Shown here: positions 8,160 to 17,729 of the stretch, piece after piece
Numbering within the stretch: the stretch's first letter is position 1
How the letters are laid out: each line of letters opens with the position of its first letter
NCBI RefSeq assembly: GCF_003367245.1
Contig: NZ_QRGR01000010.1
Coordinates: 62,001 to 126,000, forward strand
DNA: 64,000 nucleotides
From: Pontibacter diazotrophicus
GTDB lineage: Bacteria > Bacteroidota > Bacteroidia > Cytophagales > Hymenobacteraceae
Direction: 5' to 3'
Notes under the pieces: generated by a model
Databases searched by the model: none
The model's input: the letters and a program-made list of their open reading frames with translations, nothing else
What the model was told of the DNA's origin: nothing
Position numbers and translations under genes: made by a program

Positions 8160-11111
8160 TTAGCGGCGCATACGCTGCAGGTATTGCATAAACTGCTGCT
8201 GCAGTTGCGCTGCCCGGTCCTGCATGCCCATGCTTTCGGCAGCTCCTATGAGCTGCTGCAGCACAACCATGTTTGTCTGGATCTCGGTATCAAAAAGAGC
8301 GCCTTTCTCGAAAAAGTAATCCAGGGCTTTCTGCGAGTCCTGCGCCATCTCGTTGAGTAGCTGCTCGGCCTTCTCCGGTTCTCCTATGGCATCATAAATA
8401 GGAATGAACTGCGGCGTGTAATAATCATAAGGCACTGTACTGCCTGGCAACACTGTGAAAGCATAATCTACAACTTCTTTTGCGCGGGCGGTATTGCCTT
8501 CTTCTAAATAGGCAGATGCCAAACGGGCAAATTTATCACGGGCGTTGGCTGAGAAGCGGTAGTAGTTTTCGTCGTAGAAGATGTTAGGGTCGTCGAAGTT
8601 ACGGAACTTGAACTCCTTCATCATATTCTCGAACATCACCTCCTTATTTACAAAGCCCTGCTCTTCGTTGCCAGACTTAACAGGAACCACGCGATAAGCC
8701 AGCCCCTCTAACTGGAAATAATCCGACAGGCCTATAAAGTCTGCACTGTTCACCGTAGATGAAAAATAAATCGGCCGCTCCCAGTTATTTGTAGCCAACA
8801 GGTCCAGCATCACCAGGTGTTTCTTTTCCAATAACGATTTATTGATGGTCCACTGCATGCGGCTCACAATCTCATCTTCCTTTTCATCTGCTACAAAGCC
8901 CATCTGCCGCACTTTTTCCTGGTCAACATTCAGGATAAAGTTTTTGGTAGGCATAGTGAGCAGCGTAGTACCCTGCCCATACTGCACTTGCAGGGCTGGG
9001 TGATTCTGCTTCACGAGGCTGATGTATTGCCCCAGGTCAATGCCGGCTGCCACCTGCTCACGTTCCACATACGGCAGGTAATCGTTGGTGCCCTGCCGGT
9101 AGTTATCATTTTCCAGCGAAAGCGGCCACGGATCTGATAAGTACGCCTGCCGCTTCATCTGGTCAATGTACCAATCCGTGTTCAGGTAGCTCAGCACGGC
9201 TACCCGCACATCAGTCCGGTATCCTTCCACTTCCTGCGCATACCATAGCGGGAAGGTATCGTTGTCTCCATTGGTAAACAGAATACCGTTCGGAGCAACA
9301 GAGTCGAGCAGGTTTTTAGCCGAGTCAACAGAATGGTAACGGCCAGAGCGGTCATGGTCATCCCATCCCTCTACCGCCATAATAACAGGAACAGACAGGC
9401 CTATGACAGTGGCGACAGCGGCACGTGCCTGTGTATTTTTAAGCCCTTTACCCAGCAAGTCTGCCAGCCCCATCACGCCCAGTCCTATCCAGATGCTGAA
9501 AGCATAGAACGAGCCGGCAAAGGTATAATCCCGCTCGCGCGGTTCTACCGGCGGCTGATTGAGGTAAAGTGCAATGGCAATACCGGTAAAGAAAAAGAGC
9601 AGGCCTATAACAAAGGCATCCCGCTCCGCCTTGCGCACATGGTAAATCAGGCCGATGATACCAATTAACAGGGGCAGCAGATAGAAGCAATTGCGGGCTT
9701 CACTCTCTAATACCCGATCGGGTGCGTTCGGGTCGCTCTTTCCAAACCACAGTACCCCCGCATTCTGCACGTCGCTCTCGCGGCCGACAAAGTTCCACAG
9801 GAAGTAGCGCCAGTACATAAACCCAAGCTGGTAGCGCATCAGAAAGCTCATGTTCTGCCCAAAGGTAGGCGCCTGTCCCTCCCGGAGATCCACCCACTTC
9901 TTATAGGCGTCTATATGTTGCGGCTGGTCGCTGTATATACGTGGCAGCAGCGTTTTGTCTTTACTGTCGTAAACCGGCTCTATTTTAGGAGTAGTAGGCA
10001 CGTACCTGTTTTCCCCTCTCCTGTAGCGCATTGCTCCTTCTTCCTGTGACACTGGCTGGGCGTTATACTGCGGGCCATACAGCAGCGGGCGATCACCATA
10101 CTGCTCCCGCTTCAGGTAAGCCACAAAAGTCAGAATATCATCCGGGTCGTTTTCGTCGATGGTCGGGTTGTAAGAAGAACGTATTGGGATCATCATATAA
10201 GAGGAGTACCCGATTACCACAAATACAAAACAAAGCAGCGCCGTGTTCAGCACACGGTTGGTATGCTTTATAGAATAGCGCAACCCAAAAATGATAGCCG
10301 CTATAAGCAGCACAACAAACACAATTAAACCGGAGCCAAACGGAAGACCGAAGTTGTTCACGAAGAAGACCTCGAAGTTACCTGCTACAGTTGGCAGCCC
10401 CGGAATCACGCCCCATAGAATAGCCACCACCACCACAGCACTGATGGCAAAAGCAACTACACCGCCCCAGAAGGTTGGCTTGTAGAGCCGGAAGTAATAA
10501 ATGAAAGCCAGCGCCGGAATGGTCACCAGGTTCAATAAGTGCGCTCCGATAGAAAGGCCTACAAGGTACGCAATAAGGATAAGCCATTTATCTGAATGCG
10601 CTTCCCCTACCTTCGCCTCCCAACGCAGGATAGCCCAGAATACGATAGCGGTAAAAAAAGAGGACATGGCATATACCTCTGCCTCTACTGCTGAAAACCA
10701 GGCGGAGTCAGAAAAAGTATAGGCCAGCGCCCCTACCACACCACTGCCCATAATCAGCAACAGGTTACCATTAGTAGGCACAGCGCCCTCTTTTATAAGG
10801 AGTCTGCGCGCCAGTATGGTGATGGTCCAGAACAGGAACAGCACTGTAAAGGAGCTGCAAAGGGCAGACAACAGGTTCACCCACCACGCTACTTGTGTCG
10901 GATCAGCGGCAAACATAGAAAACAGGCGCCCTACCAGCAGGTAGAAAGGCGCTCCCGGTGGGTGTGGCACTAAGAGCTTATAGGAACAAGCAATAAATTC
11001 CCCTGCATCCCAGAAACTGGCTGTTGGTTCCAAGGTTAGCACATACACTGTAGTCGCGATAAAAAACACAACCCAGCCTACAATATTATTTATCTTTCGA
11101 TAATCGGTCAT
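8160..11111 (-). CDS. DUF2723 (GT117-like) polytopic membrane protein
   Basis: A large Bacteroidota membrane protein predicted to be a GT-C fold glycosyltransferase that would transfer sugars outside the inner membrane; the acceptor is unknown. The 983-aa product begins in a hydrophobic segment followed by the conserved acidic loop around residues 30-55 (EPTASFWDAGEFIACSYKL, then PHPPGAPFYLLVGR). It has about 12 membrane spans up to residue 590. A soluble region follows, including FTNGDNDTFPLWYAQE, which is characteristic of the family, and a helical TPR-like tail (about 860-970). It has its own terminator and no tightly linked partner. Domain assignment is firm; enzymatic role is inferred from the family. 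Confidence 0.9.
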   Translation of the reverse strand: MTDYRKINNIVGWVVFFIATTVYVLTLEPTASFWDAGEFIACSYKLLVPHPPGAPFYLLVGRLFSMFAADPTQVAWWVNLLSALCSSFTVLFLFWTITILARRLLIKEGAVPTNGNLLLIMGSGVVGALAYTFSDSAWFSAVEAEVYAMSSFFTAIVFWAILRWEAKVGEAHSDKWLILIAYLVGLSIGAHLLNLVTIPALAFIYYFRLYKPTFWGGVVAFAISAVVVVAILWGVIPGLPTVAGNFEVFFVNNFGLPFGSGLIVFVVLLIAAIIFGLRYSIKHTNRVLNTALLCFVFVVIGYSSYMMIPIRSSYNPTIDENDPDDILTFVAYLKREQYGDRPLLYGPQYNAQPVSQEEGAMRYRRGENRYVPTTPKIEPVYDSKDKTLLPRIYSDQPQHIDAYKKWVDLREGQAPTFGQNMSFLMRYQLGFMYWRYFLWNFVGRESDVQNAGVLWFGKSDPNAPDRVLESEARNCFYLLPLLIGIIGLIYHVRKAERDAFVIGLLFFFTGIAIALYLNQPPVEPRERDYTFAGSFYAFSIWIGLGVMGLADLLGKGLKNTQARAAVATVIGLSVPVIMAVEGWDDHDRSGRYHSVDSAKNLLDSVAPNGILFTNGDNDTFPLWYAQEVEGYRTDVRVAVLSYLNTDWYIDQMKRQAYLSDPWPLSLENDNYRQGTNDYLPYVEREQVAAGIDLGQYISLVKQNHPALQVQYGQGTTLLTMPTKNFILNVDQEKVRQMGFVADEKEDEIVSRMQWTINKSLLEKKHLVMLDLLATNNWERPIYFSSTVNSADFIGLSDYFQLEGLAYRVVPVKSGNEEQGFVNKEVMFENMMKEFKFRNFDDPNIFYDENYYRFSANARDKFARLASAYLEEGNTARAKEVVDYAFTVLPGSTVPYDYYTPQFIPIYDAIGEPEKAEQLLNEMAQDSQKALDYFFEKGALFDTEIQTNMVVLQQLIGAAESMGMQDRAAQLQQQFMQYLQRMRR

Positions 11112-11185
11112 AGTTATTTCAATTCAGCCCCGAAAATAATAAATAATGTGAAGCGGCTGCGTAATTATTAGATGTTTATAAAGAA

Positions 11186-11209
11186 AAAGCCGGCCAATTG
11201 GCCGGCTTT
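11186..11209 (-). terminator. Palindromic terminator of the T9SS cargo gene
   Basis: A perfect 24-bp palindrome (AAAGCCGGCCAA and its complement) lies about 27 bp beyond the stop of the minus-strand gene ending at 11236. On the minus strand it is followed by TTCTTTATAAAC. Confidence 0.8.
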
Positions 11210-11235
11210 CTGTATGCGTGCGGTTTTGTGAGCGC

Positions 11236-11832
11236 TTATTTCTGCAATACCAGGCGCTTTGTTTCCACTGTTTTATCGTTCACCAGCAGGCTGTAGAAAT
11301 AAACGCCTGAAGGATAGCTGCTCAAATCCAGGGCTAGATCCATTTTTTCGGCCGGCCCTAACTCATGTACTCTTATCACACGGCCAATCGTGTTTGAAAT
11401 ACGGATTTTGTAAGTATTATTGCCCGGCAGGTTTAGCGCCAGCGTAACGTTGCCGCGCGACGGGTTCGGGTATGCATTGATAGAAGGCATCGGCTTAATT
11501 TCCTTTCCAGGCGCAATGGCAGCCAACGTAATATTCGTGTAAACCGCCTTCTCTGCTTTAGCCTCTACCACATGAAACACCTGGCTTACGGCAGAAGCAT
11601 ATATTTTTGAACACGTATGCTTCTCGGGATTCATTACAAAAGCAGGACGTGAGTTATTAGCTGATACAACAAGTTCTCCCCCTCCGCTGGTGGGCATAAG
11701 TTTCCAAACAACACCAGTTCCTTTCTTTATGGGGTCCACCCCTTTATTGTTAATTACAGCAGTTCCTGCAAAGCTCAGTAAGTGCGAGGAAATGAGTGTA
11801 ACGACTAATGCTATTTTTGTAAAAATTCTCAT
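11236..11832 (-). CDS. Secreted protein with type IX secretion (type A) sorting domain
   Basis: A small exported protein, about 198 aa from the ATG at 11830-11832. That start gives a clean signal peptide (MRIFTKIALVVTLISSHLLSFAG); the longer open frame upstream lacks one and is not supported. The C-terminal ~80 residues are a typical T9SS type A sorting domain: AYPNPSRGNVTLALNLPG, then IRISNTIGRVIR, the SSYPSGVYFY motif and a final KRLVLQK. The ~90-residue passenger between signal and sorting domain is not recognised. It should be carried across the outer membrane by the Por/Gld machinery. Confidence 0.88.
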   Translation of the reverse strand: MRIFTKIALVVTLISSHLLSFAGTAVINNKGVDPIKKGTGVVWKLMPTSGGGELVVSANNSRPAFVMNPEKHTCSKIYASAVSQVFHVVEAKAEKAVYTNITLAAIAPGKEIKPMPSINAYPNPSRGNVTLALNLPGNNTYKIRISNTIGRVIRVHELGPAEKMDLALDLSSYPSGVYFYSLLVNDKTVETKRLVLQK

Positions 11833-11877
11833 AGACAATCCCTTTATCTGTAAAACCACTGATTTGGCTACACACAC

Positions 11878-11885
11878 CAAATATA
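11878..11885 (-). promoter_or_regulatory. Bacteroidota -7 element for the T9SS cargo gene
   Basis: The minus strand reads TATATTTG, an exact TAnnTTTG match, 46 bp upstream of the ATG at 11832. It lies upstream of the chosen start and inside the rejected N-terminal extension, which supports the shorter protein. No convincing -33 TTG was seen. Confidence 0.45.
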
Positions 11886-12099
11886 GTTTAAATTCCTGAA
11901 ATAAATGTAACCTTTTAAAATAATGCGAAAAAGATGTAAACACTCACTCAATTTTACATCCTTTCAAACGTTATAGAGCACTTTTACATAATTCTTCAAT
12001 ATCAATTTTCATGCCCTTTCCTTCAGGCCATTCAGCTTATCTTTCTTTTTTTCTGCAAAACTTTAAGCTTGTTATAACACGCTTCCTCCTCAAACTAAA

Positions 12100-12849
12100 T
12101 CAGATAATATAACTTATCTCCTTAAAGGCGAAATAGCGTAGCTTCTTTTCTATCTCCACGGCCAGGCATCCATTTTCATTTACACCTACAATCTGTCCCT
12201 TTACCTGCTGGTTATCAACTAAAAATGGGTGCACTTCCTGGTAGCGGTACAGCGCCTGCAGGTATTCATGCCTTTGTTTGTCGGTTTTGCCGTTCCGCAG
12301 CTCGAGGTAACGCTTCTCCAGCAGTTCCAGCAACCTCATGATTAGTTGCTCTATGTCAAAAGTTTTGCCTGTTGCGTTATGCATAGAGGTTGCCGTTGTG
12401 TAATCGAAATGTAACTGGTTCACATTTAAACCAATCCCGACAATACTGTGTTGAAGTATGTAGCTATTTATGGTGTTTTCTATCAGAATCCCGCCAAGTT
12501 TCTTACCTTCATAAAATAAATCGTTTGGCCACTTTACCTGTGCCTCGTGCAGCCCCTGTTCGTGCAGCAGATCAAGCACAGCCAACGACACAGCTATGTT
12601 AAGGTAAAATTGCTGCCTGGCAGCCAGAAACGAGGGTGACAATATTACCGAGAGTGTCACGTTTTTACCTGGCTCGGCCTCCCAGGAATTACCGCGCTGT
12701 CCGCGCCCTTTAGTTTGTTGGTGCGTAATGACTGTGCAGCCTTCTGTGGCTTCATTTTTGATAAGAAGCTGTTGGGCCTCTGAGTTAGTGGATTCACAAA
12801 CCGGCAGAAAATAAAGCTGCTGGCCAATAAACAGCGTATGAGGCAACAT
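12100..12849 (-). CDS. birA: Biotin--[acetyl-CoA-carboxylase] ligase
   Basis: Activates biotin as biotinyl-AMP and attaches it to the biotin carboxyl carrier protein. The 249-aa product is the short form without the N-terminal DNA-binding repressor domain of E. coli BirA, so it is a ligase only. Visible signatures are ESTNSEAQ near residue 19, the biotin-binding loop KGRGQRGNSWEAEPGKNVTLSV near 47-68, KWPNDLFYEGKKLGGILIE near 104-122, and VGIGLNVN. A small C-terminal SH3-like domain follows. It diverges from rsfS across a 50-bp gap holding overlapping promoters. Confidence 0.94.
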   Translation of the reverse strand: MLPHTLFIGQQLYFLPVCESTNSEAQQLLIKNEATEGCTVITHQQTKGRGQRGNSWEAEPGKNVTLSVILSPSFLAARQQFYLNIAVSLAVLDLLHEQGLHEAQVKWPNDLFYEGKKLGGILIENTINSYILQHSIVGIGLNVNQLHFDYTTATSMHNATGKTFDIEQLIMRLLELLEKRYLELRNGKTDKQRHEYLQALYRYQEVHPFLVDNQQVKGQIVGVNENGCLAVEIEKKLRYFAFKEISYII

Positions 12850-12868
12850 AAAATTAAGGTATAATTAG

Positions 12869-12889
12869 TACTTTTGTAGATCAAAATTA
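12869..12889. promoter_or_regulatory. Overlapping divergent promoters of birA and rsfS
   Basis: Two exact TAnnTTTG elements face each other. On the plus strand TACTTTTG at 12869-12876 lies 23 bp before the rsfS ATG. On the minus strand TAATTTTG at 12882-12889 lies 32 bp before the birA ATG. The predicted start sites fall inside each other's promoter. No clear -33 elements were seen. Confidence 0.5.
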
Positions 12890-12899
12890 TAGAGCAATA

Positions 12900-13274
12900 A
12901 TGAAAGAAACCAAGGTTGAGGCTACTTCAGACATTTTGGCAGAGCTTGTAGTGAAGGGAATGCAGGAAAAGAAGGCCACCGATATTGTTATCATAAACCT
13001 CAAATCACTTAAAAACGCTGTATCCGATTACTTCGTAATAGCATCCGCAAACTCCGATACACAAATTGACGCCATCGCCTCCTCCATTGAGGAAGAAGTG
13101 TTCAAAGCCGTACGGCAAAACCCGTGGCAAAGTGAAGGCCGCACCAACAATGAGTGGGTGCTGCTGGATTATGTAGATGTGGTAGCACATATTTTCTTGA
13201 AAGACAAACGCCAATTCTATGCTTTGGAAGAGCTTTGGGGCGATGCCAAAATAGAGCAGGTAGCGTCTGTCTAA
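12900..13274 (+). CDS. rsfS: Ribosome silencing factor RsfS
   Basis: Binds ribosomal protein L14 and blocks 30S-50S joining during nutrient stress. The 124-aa product has the DUF143/Iojap fold. Family motifs seen are the DIVIINLK strand, AVSDYFVIASANSDTQIDAIASS near residues 38-60, EWVLLDYVDVVAHIFL near 85-100 and a final FYALEELWGDA. Length is normal. It is followed 68 bp later by ftsH, an order I consider common in Bacteroidota. Confidence 0.95.
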   Translation: MKETKVEATSDILAELVVKGMQEKKATDIVIINLKSLKNAVSDYFVIASANSDTQIDAIASSIEEEVFKAVRQNPWQSEGRTNNEWVLLDYVDVVAHIFLKDKRQFYALEELWGDAKIEQVASV

Positions 13275-13342
13275 ACATGCACGGCCCTGGCTGAACATTT
13301 AGTTCAGGCCTGTGTTTTACTTGTATTTGAACTTTAATATCA

Positions 13343-15481
13343 ATGGCAGAAAATAATAATAAAGGCAACAACAATAAGAAGAAAAAGCCGATGATCCCGA
13401 ATACGCCCCCACGCCCAACTATGCAGTTGTGGATGCTGGCTGTGCTGATTCTGCTGATCTTCGGGTTAACTTATCTGAACAAAAGCAACTCCTCTATTGA
13501 AACAACGCAGCAGGAATTTGAAGAGATGCTGCTGAGCGGCGACGTTCGCAAGCTCACCGTTGTGAATGGCAAGACTGTAGAAGTTTACCTGGAAGAAGAG
13601 GCGCTGCAGAATGAAAAGTATAAGACGGAGTTAAACGACCGTGGCGCCTTCTCTATGGAGCAGGGCCCGCAGTACCATTTCCAGGTTATCTCGGCCGAGA
13701 TTTTTAAGGAAGACCTTGATCAACTTCAGGAGAACCTTCCGCGCGACGAGCGGGTACCGGTAAATCCGGAATCACGCACCGGCTTTGCTGACTTCTTCCT
13801 GCAGTGGGGCTTCCTGATACTGCTCGTGTTTGGTTTCTGGTTCCTGATGCGCCGTGTAACCAGCGGTGGCGCAGGTGGCCAGATATTTAACATCGGCAAG
13901 TCTAAGGCTGCGCTCTTTGATGCTGAAAACAAGGTTAAAATCACATTTAAAGATGTGGCTGGCCTGGAAGAAGCAAAAGAAGAGGTGCAGGAGATTGTGG
14001 AGTTCCTGAGTAACCCTTCTAAGTTTACCGTGTTAGGTGGTAAAATACCGAAAGGCGCTTTGCTGGTAGGCCCTCCAGGAACAGGTAAAACCCTTTTGGC
14101 AAAAGCCGTGGCGGGTGAAGCCGATGTACCGTTCTTCTCCCTTTCTGGTTCTGACTTCGTGGAGATGTTTGTGGGTGTGGGTGCCGCACGTGTGCGTGAC
14201 CTCTTTAAGCAGGCAAAAGCAAAAGCGCCATGTATCATCTTTATTGATGAGATTGACGCGATTGGCCGCCACCGTAGCCGTGGTGCAACACCAGGCGGTA
14301 ACGATGAGCGTGAAAATACCCTAAACTCCCTGTTAGTAGAGATGGATGGTTTCGCCACGGATTCAGGTGTTATCATACTGGCTGCTACCAACCGACCTGA
14401 TACACTGGACTCTGCCTTGCTGCGCCCTGGTCGTTTTGACCGCCAGGTAAGCATCGACAAACCGGATATCAACGGTCGTACAGAAATCTTTGACGTACAC
14501 CTGAAACCACTTACGCTTGGCCCTGATGTAGACGCCAGGAAACTGGCCGCTCAGACACCAGGTTTTGCCGGTGCCGAAATTGCGAACGTTTGTAACGAGG
14601 CAGCCTTGATTGCGGCACGCCGTAACAAAAAAGCGGTAGACCAGCAGGACTTTAACGATGCGATAGACCGTGTAATCGGTGGCTTAGAGAAGAAGAATAA
14701 AATCATCTCTCCGGAAGAGAAGAAAATTGTTGCCTACCATGAGGCTGGCCACGCCATTGCCGGCTGGTTCCTGGAGCACGCTGACCCATTGGTGAAAGTA
14801 AGTATCGTGCCGCGTGGTGTAGCTGCACTGGGGTATGCCCAGTACCTTCCAAAAGAACAATTCTTGTACACGACAGAGCAGTTGATTGACGAAATGTGCA
14901 TGGCCTTAGGCGGACGTGCTGCCGAGGAACTTGTATTCGGTAAAATCTCGACTGGTGCGTTAAGCGATTTGGAGCGCATCACGAAGATGGCTTACAGCAT
15001 CGTGACGATGTATGGTATGAATAAGAAGATTGGCAACGTGTCGTTCTATGATTCGAAGCAGAACTCAGAATACTCGTTCAACAAACCATATTCTGAAGCC
15101 ACAGCCCAGACCATAGACGAAGAAGTCCGCATCATTATTCAGGCAGCTTACGACCGTACGAAGCAGCTGCTGACTGACAAGAGCCGTGAACTGGAGATTG
15201 TATCGCAGGAGCTGCTGGCAAAAGAGATTCTGTTCCAGAGTGACTTAGAGCGCTTAGTAGGCCCGCGTCCGTTTGACGCACTTACTGCTTACCAGGCACA
15301 CACTGCTGGTACTGATCGCAGTAAAACAAAAAGCGAAGTAGAGCCACACGCCGCTGCCCCTGTAGAGCAAGGTCTTACGCAACACCCTGAGCAAAATGAA
15401 GGCCGGGGAGTGCCGGGCACACCGCTTGATAATGGTGCATCAACCGATCAGAATGATCAGATAAATTCTAAAACAGCTTGA
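13343..15481 (+). CDS. ftsH: ATP-dependent zinc metalloprotease FtsH
   Basis: Membrane-anchored hexameric AAA protease that degrades misfolded and regulatory membrane proteins. In the 712-aa product a short Lys/Asn-rich cytoplasmic start is followed by membrane span 1 (about 29-45) and a periplasmic domain. Span 2 lies at about 155-172. The AAA module then has Walker A GPPGTGKT (near 240), Walker [12 protein letters not shown], and the arginine-finger region LLRPGRFDR. The zinc site is HEAGH near 472. The tail after about 640 is a low-complexity extension rich in Glu, Gln and Thr. It probably starts an operon with the LUD gene 10 bp downstream. Confidence 0.97.
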   Translation: MAENNNKGNNNKKKKPMIPNTPPRPTMQLWMLAVLILLIFGLTYLNKSNSSIETTQQEFEEMLLSGDVRKLTVVNGKTVEVYLEEEALQNEKYKTELNDRGAFSMEQGPQYHFQVISAEIFKEDLDQLQENLPRDERVPVNPESRTGFADFFLQWGFLILLVFGFWFLMRRVTSGGAGGQIFNIGKSKAALFDAENKVKITFKDVAGLEEAKEEVQEIVEFLSNPSKFTVLGGKIPKGALLVGPPGTGKTLLAKAVAGEADVPFFSLSGSDFVEMFVGVGAARVRDLFKQAKAKAPCIIFIDEIDAIGRHRSRGATPGGNDERENTLNSLLVEMDGFATDSGVIILAATNRPDTLDSALLRPGRFDRQVSIDKPDINGRTEIFDVHLKPLTLGPDVDARKLAAQTPGFAGAEIANVCNEAALIAARRNKKAVDQQDFNDAIDRVIGGLEKKNKIISPEEKKIVAYHEAGHAIAGWFLEHADPLVKVSIVPRGVAALGYAQYLPKEQFLYTTEQLIDEMCMALGGRAAEELVFGKISTGALSDLERITKMAYSIVTMYGMNKKIGNVSFYDSKQNSEYSFNKPYSEATAQTIDEEVRIIIQAAYDRTKQLLTDKSRELEIVSQELLAKEILFQSDLERLVGPRPFDALTAYQAHTAGTDRSKTKSEVEPHAAAPVEQGLTQHPEQNEGRGVPGTPLDNGASTDQNDQINSKTA

Positions 15482-15491
15482 TAAAACAGGC

Positions 15492-16148
15492 ATGTACGAA
15501 GCAAAATCAAAAGAAATAGTATTAAGAAGAGTAAGAGAGGCGCTGGCTAAGTCGGCGCCTTTTCTGCCTCCTACCCCTGATTTCACGTCTCCACTGCACC
15601 CTGTAGTGCCTGTAGAAGATATGTCCATTGTGTTTGCACAAAACTTTATCCGCAACAGCGGCCAGTTCGTGTATTGCGAGAACCAGGAGGATTTTTTTGA
15701 CCAGCTCTACATCTATAAGAAAGAGCAAAACCTCCAGCACCTCTACGTGTGGGAGCGTAACCTGCAGAATGCCCTGGCGCATGCAGGCATCGAGTTCAGC
15801 GACAATGAGGAAACCTTTGTAAAAGATGCTGAGGCTAGCCTGACGACCTGCGAATCGCTGATTACGCGCACAGGCAGCATTTTAGTGAGTTCTGCCAATG
15901 CCGGGGGGCGTAGATTGAGCATTTACCCTTCTACCCACATGGTGGTGGCACAGGCCAGCCAATTGGTGCCCGACATTAAGGACGCGCTGCAACGTATCCG
16001 CAACAAGTATAAAGATAACAACTTCCCATCTATGGTTTCGATGGTGAGTGGGCCAAGCCGGACAGCCGACATTGAGAAGACGCTGGTGATGGGTGCCCAC
16101 GGCCCTAAAGCCTTAGTCCTGTTCCTGATTGATGACCTTCCGAATTAA
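15492..16148 (+). CDS. LUD domain protein (LutC/YkgG-like)
   Basis: A 218-aa member of the LUD superfamily, which includes LutC of the LutABC lactate-oxidation complex. Seen are an N-terminal helix (VLRRVREALAKSA), the central ESLITRTGSILVSSA segment, RRLSIYPSTHMVVA, and the C-terminal GPSRTADIEKTLVMGAHGP motif, typical of LutC-like proteins. No lutA or lutB lies nearby; the neighbours are ftsH (10 bp upstream) and lpxH (17 bp overlap downstream). A role in lactate metabolism is therefore not shown by context. Confidence 0.88.
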   Translation: MYEAKSKEIVLRRVREALAKSAPFLPPTPDFTSPLHPVVPVEDMSIVFAQNFIRNSGQFVYCENQEDFFDQLYIYKKEQNLQHLYVWERNLQNALAHAGIEFSDNEETFVKDAEASLTTCESLITRTGSILVSSANAGGRRLSIYPSTHMVVAQASQLVPDIKDALQRIRNKYKDNNFPSMVSMVSGPSRTADIEKTLVMGAHGPKALVLFLIDDLPN

Positions 16149-16902
16149 CGAGCTTACACCAGGTAAGAAAGTATACTTTGCCTCCGATTTCCATTTAGGC
16201 GTACCCGATGCTGAAACCAGCAAAGCAAGAGAGAAGAAAATTGTGCGCTGGCTGGAGATGGCGCAGCAGGATGCAGCAGCTATACTTTTAGTAGGTGATA
16301 TTTTTGATTTCTGGTTTGAGTACAAGCATGCTATCCCCAAAGGATTTGCACGGATGCAGGGCAAACTGGCAGAACTAACGGATGCCGGTATTCCCGTGCT
16401 TCTCTTCACAGGCAACCACGATATGTGGATGTTTGACTACTTTCCGGAGGAACTTGGTATCCCGGTGCTCCGCAAACCCATTTCCACCACTTTCGGAGGT
16501 AAGACTTTTTACATCGGGCACGGCGATGGGCTCGGCCCCGGCGACCATACCTATAAGTTGCTGAAGCGGGTATTCGATAATAAGGCGTGCCAGTGGCTTT
16601 TTGCGCGGGTGCACCCTAATTTAGGCATTGGCGTAGCCAGCATGTGGTCCAGGAGGAGCCGCATCAGCAACCTGGAGAAAGACGAGCCTTTTTTAGGCGA
16701 CAAGGAATGGCTGGTACAGCATTGCCGGGAGGTGGAGAAAGAACAGCACCATGACTATTATATCTTCGGGCACCGCCACCTGCCCCTCGACCTACCCATC
16801 GGTGAAAACAGCCGCTATATGAACTTAGGAGAATGGGTCAATTTTTGCACCTATGCTGTATATGACGGAGAAACGCTACAACTAAAAACCTTTGAAGGCT
16901 AA
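16132..16902 (+). CDS. lpxH: UDP-2,3-diacylglucosamine pyrophosphatase-like metallophosphoesterase
   Basis: Calcineurin-fold phosphoesterase predicted to hydrolyse UDP-2,3-diacylglucosamine to lipid X in lipid A synthesis at the inner membrane. All metal-binding motifs are present: SDFHLG (D-x-H), VGDIFDFW (GD-x-x-D), FTGNHDMW, IGHGDG and the final FGHRHLP. The 256-aa length fits Bacteroidota LpxH-like proteins. I chose the ATG at 16132; a TTG one codon earlier would also be in frame. It overlaps the LUD gene by 17 bp and is itself overlapped by the next gene. Confidence 0.88.
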   Translation: MTFRINELTPGKKVYFASDFHLGVPDAETSKAREKKIVRWLEMAQQDAAAILLVGDIFDFWFEYKHAIPKGFARMQGKLAELTDAGIPVLLFTGNHDMWMFDYFPEELGIPVLRKPISTTFGGKTFYIGHGDGLGPGDHTYKLLKRVFDNKACQWLFARVHPNLGIGVASMWSRRSRISNLEKDEPFLGDKEWLVQHCREVEKEQHHDYYIFGHRHLPLDLPIGENSRYMNLGEWVNFCTYAVYDGETLQLKTFEG

Positions 16903-17725
16903 GGTATATATAGTCCCCCTCTTGTTGGTGCTGTTTCTGACAGCAGGAAATGCGTTTGCCCAGCAGGAAGAAGTAACACCACAGCTTGTTTATAGCCACA
17001 GCATTCCGCATCGTTCCCCTACCAGCATTTCACAAGACCGCAACGGCCATCTGTACGTGCTGGACCCGATGCATAACCTCCTGCGCCTCGATTCATTGGG
17101 CCAACCGTTGGATACCTTCTCCCCCCCTACCCGCGGGCGCATCAGCAACATAGAAGCCTGGAGCCCGATGAAGATCCTGCTCTTTTATGAAGACAGGCAA
17201 ACGCTGCTTTTATTAGACCGGTTCCTGCGCCCTATCAGCAGCACTGATCTGCGCGACATCAATTATGAAGGCATTGCCAGGGCTGCCACGCTTTCATCGG
17301 ATGACAGCTTCTGGCTATTTGATGAAACAAACCTGACACTAAGCAAACTGGACCTGCGCCTGCGCAAGGTAACGGTAGAAACCCCGCTCAACCTGATACT
17401 GGACAGGGAGCGCTTTGATGTGCGCCAACTGCGGGAGTACCAAAACATGCTGTACCTGCTGGACTTTAACAACGGCATCTATGTGTTTGATAACCTGGGC
17501 AATTACAAAAAGAGCATTCCTTTCAAAGGACTTTCTTATATAGCCTTCCGGGGAAATGAGCTGTATTTTGTGCAGGACGGGCAGCTGATTTTCTACGATC
17601 TGTATACTTCTGAAAAGCGAACTATAGCATTGCCGGTGAAAGAGCATTATGTAACAGCGCTGGTCGGAGATAAGCAGCTATACCTCTTTACCAACGAAAA
17701 AGCAGACATATACCTTTGGCAGTAA
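16892..17725 (+). CDS. Exported propeller-like protein of unknown function
   Basis: The 277-aa product starts with a clear signal peptide (MKAKVYIVPLLLVLFLTAGN, cleavage near AFA-QQ), so it is periplasmic or secreted. The rest is a series of beta-rich repeats with LYVLDPMHNLLRLDSLG, LLLLDRF, LYLLDFNNGIYVFDNLG and LIFYDLYTSEKR, resembling blades of a six-bladed beta-propeller. The start is TTG at 16892; it is the only start that precedes the whole signal peptide, since the next ATG is at codon ~57. It overlaps lpxH by 11 bp, suggesting coupling. No specific family name is recognised. Confidence 0.75.
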   Translation: MKAKVYIVPLLLVLFLTAGNAFAQQEEVTPQLVYSHSIPHRSPTSISQDRNGHLYVLDPMHNLLRLDSLGQPLDTFSPPTRGRISNIEAWSPMKILLFYEDRQTLLLLDRFLRPISSTDLRDINYEGIARAATLSSDDSFWLFDETNLTLSKLDLRLRKVTVETPLNLILDRERFDVRQLREYQNMLYLLDFNNGIYVFDNLGNYKKSIPFKGLSYIAFRGNELYFVQDGQLIFYDLYTSEKRTIALPVKEHYVTALVGDKQLYLFTNEKADIYLWQ

Positions 17726-17729
17726 CAGG

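Noticed and set aside
11833..11943. N-terminal extension of the T9SS cargo protein
   Set aside because: It would bury the signal peptide, and a -7 promoter element lies inside it.
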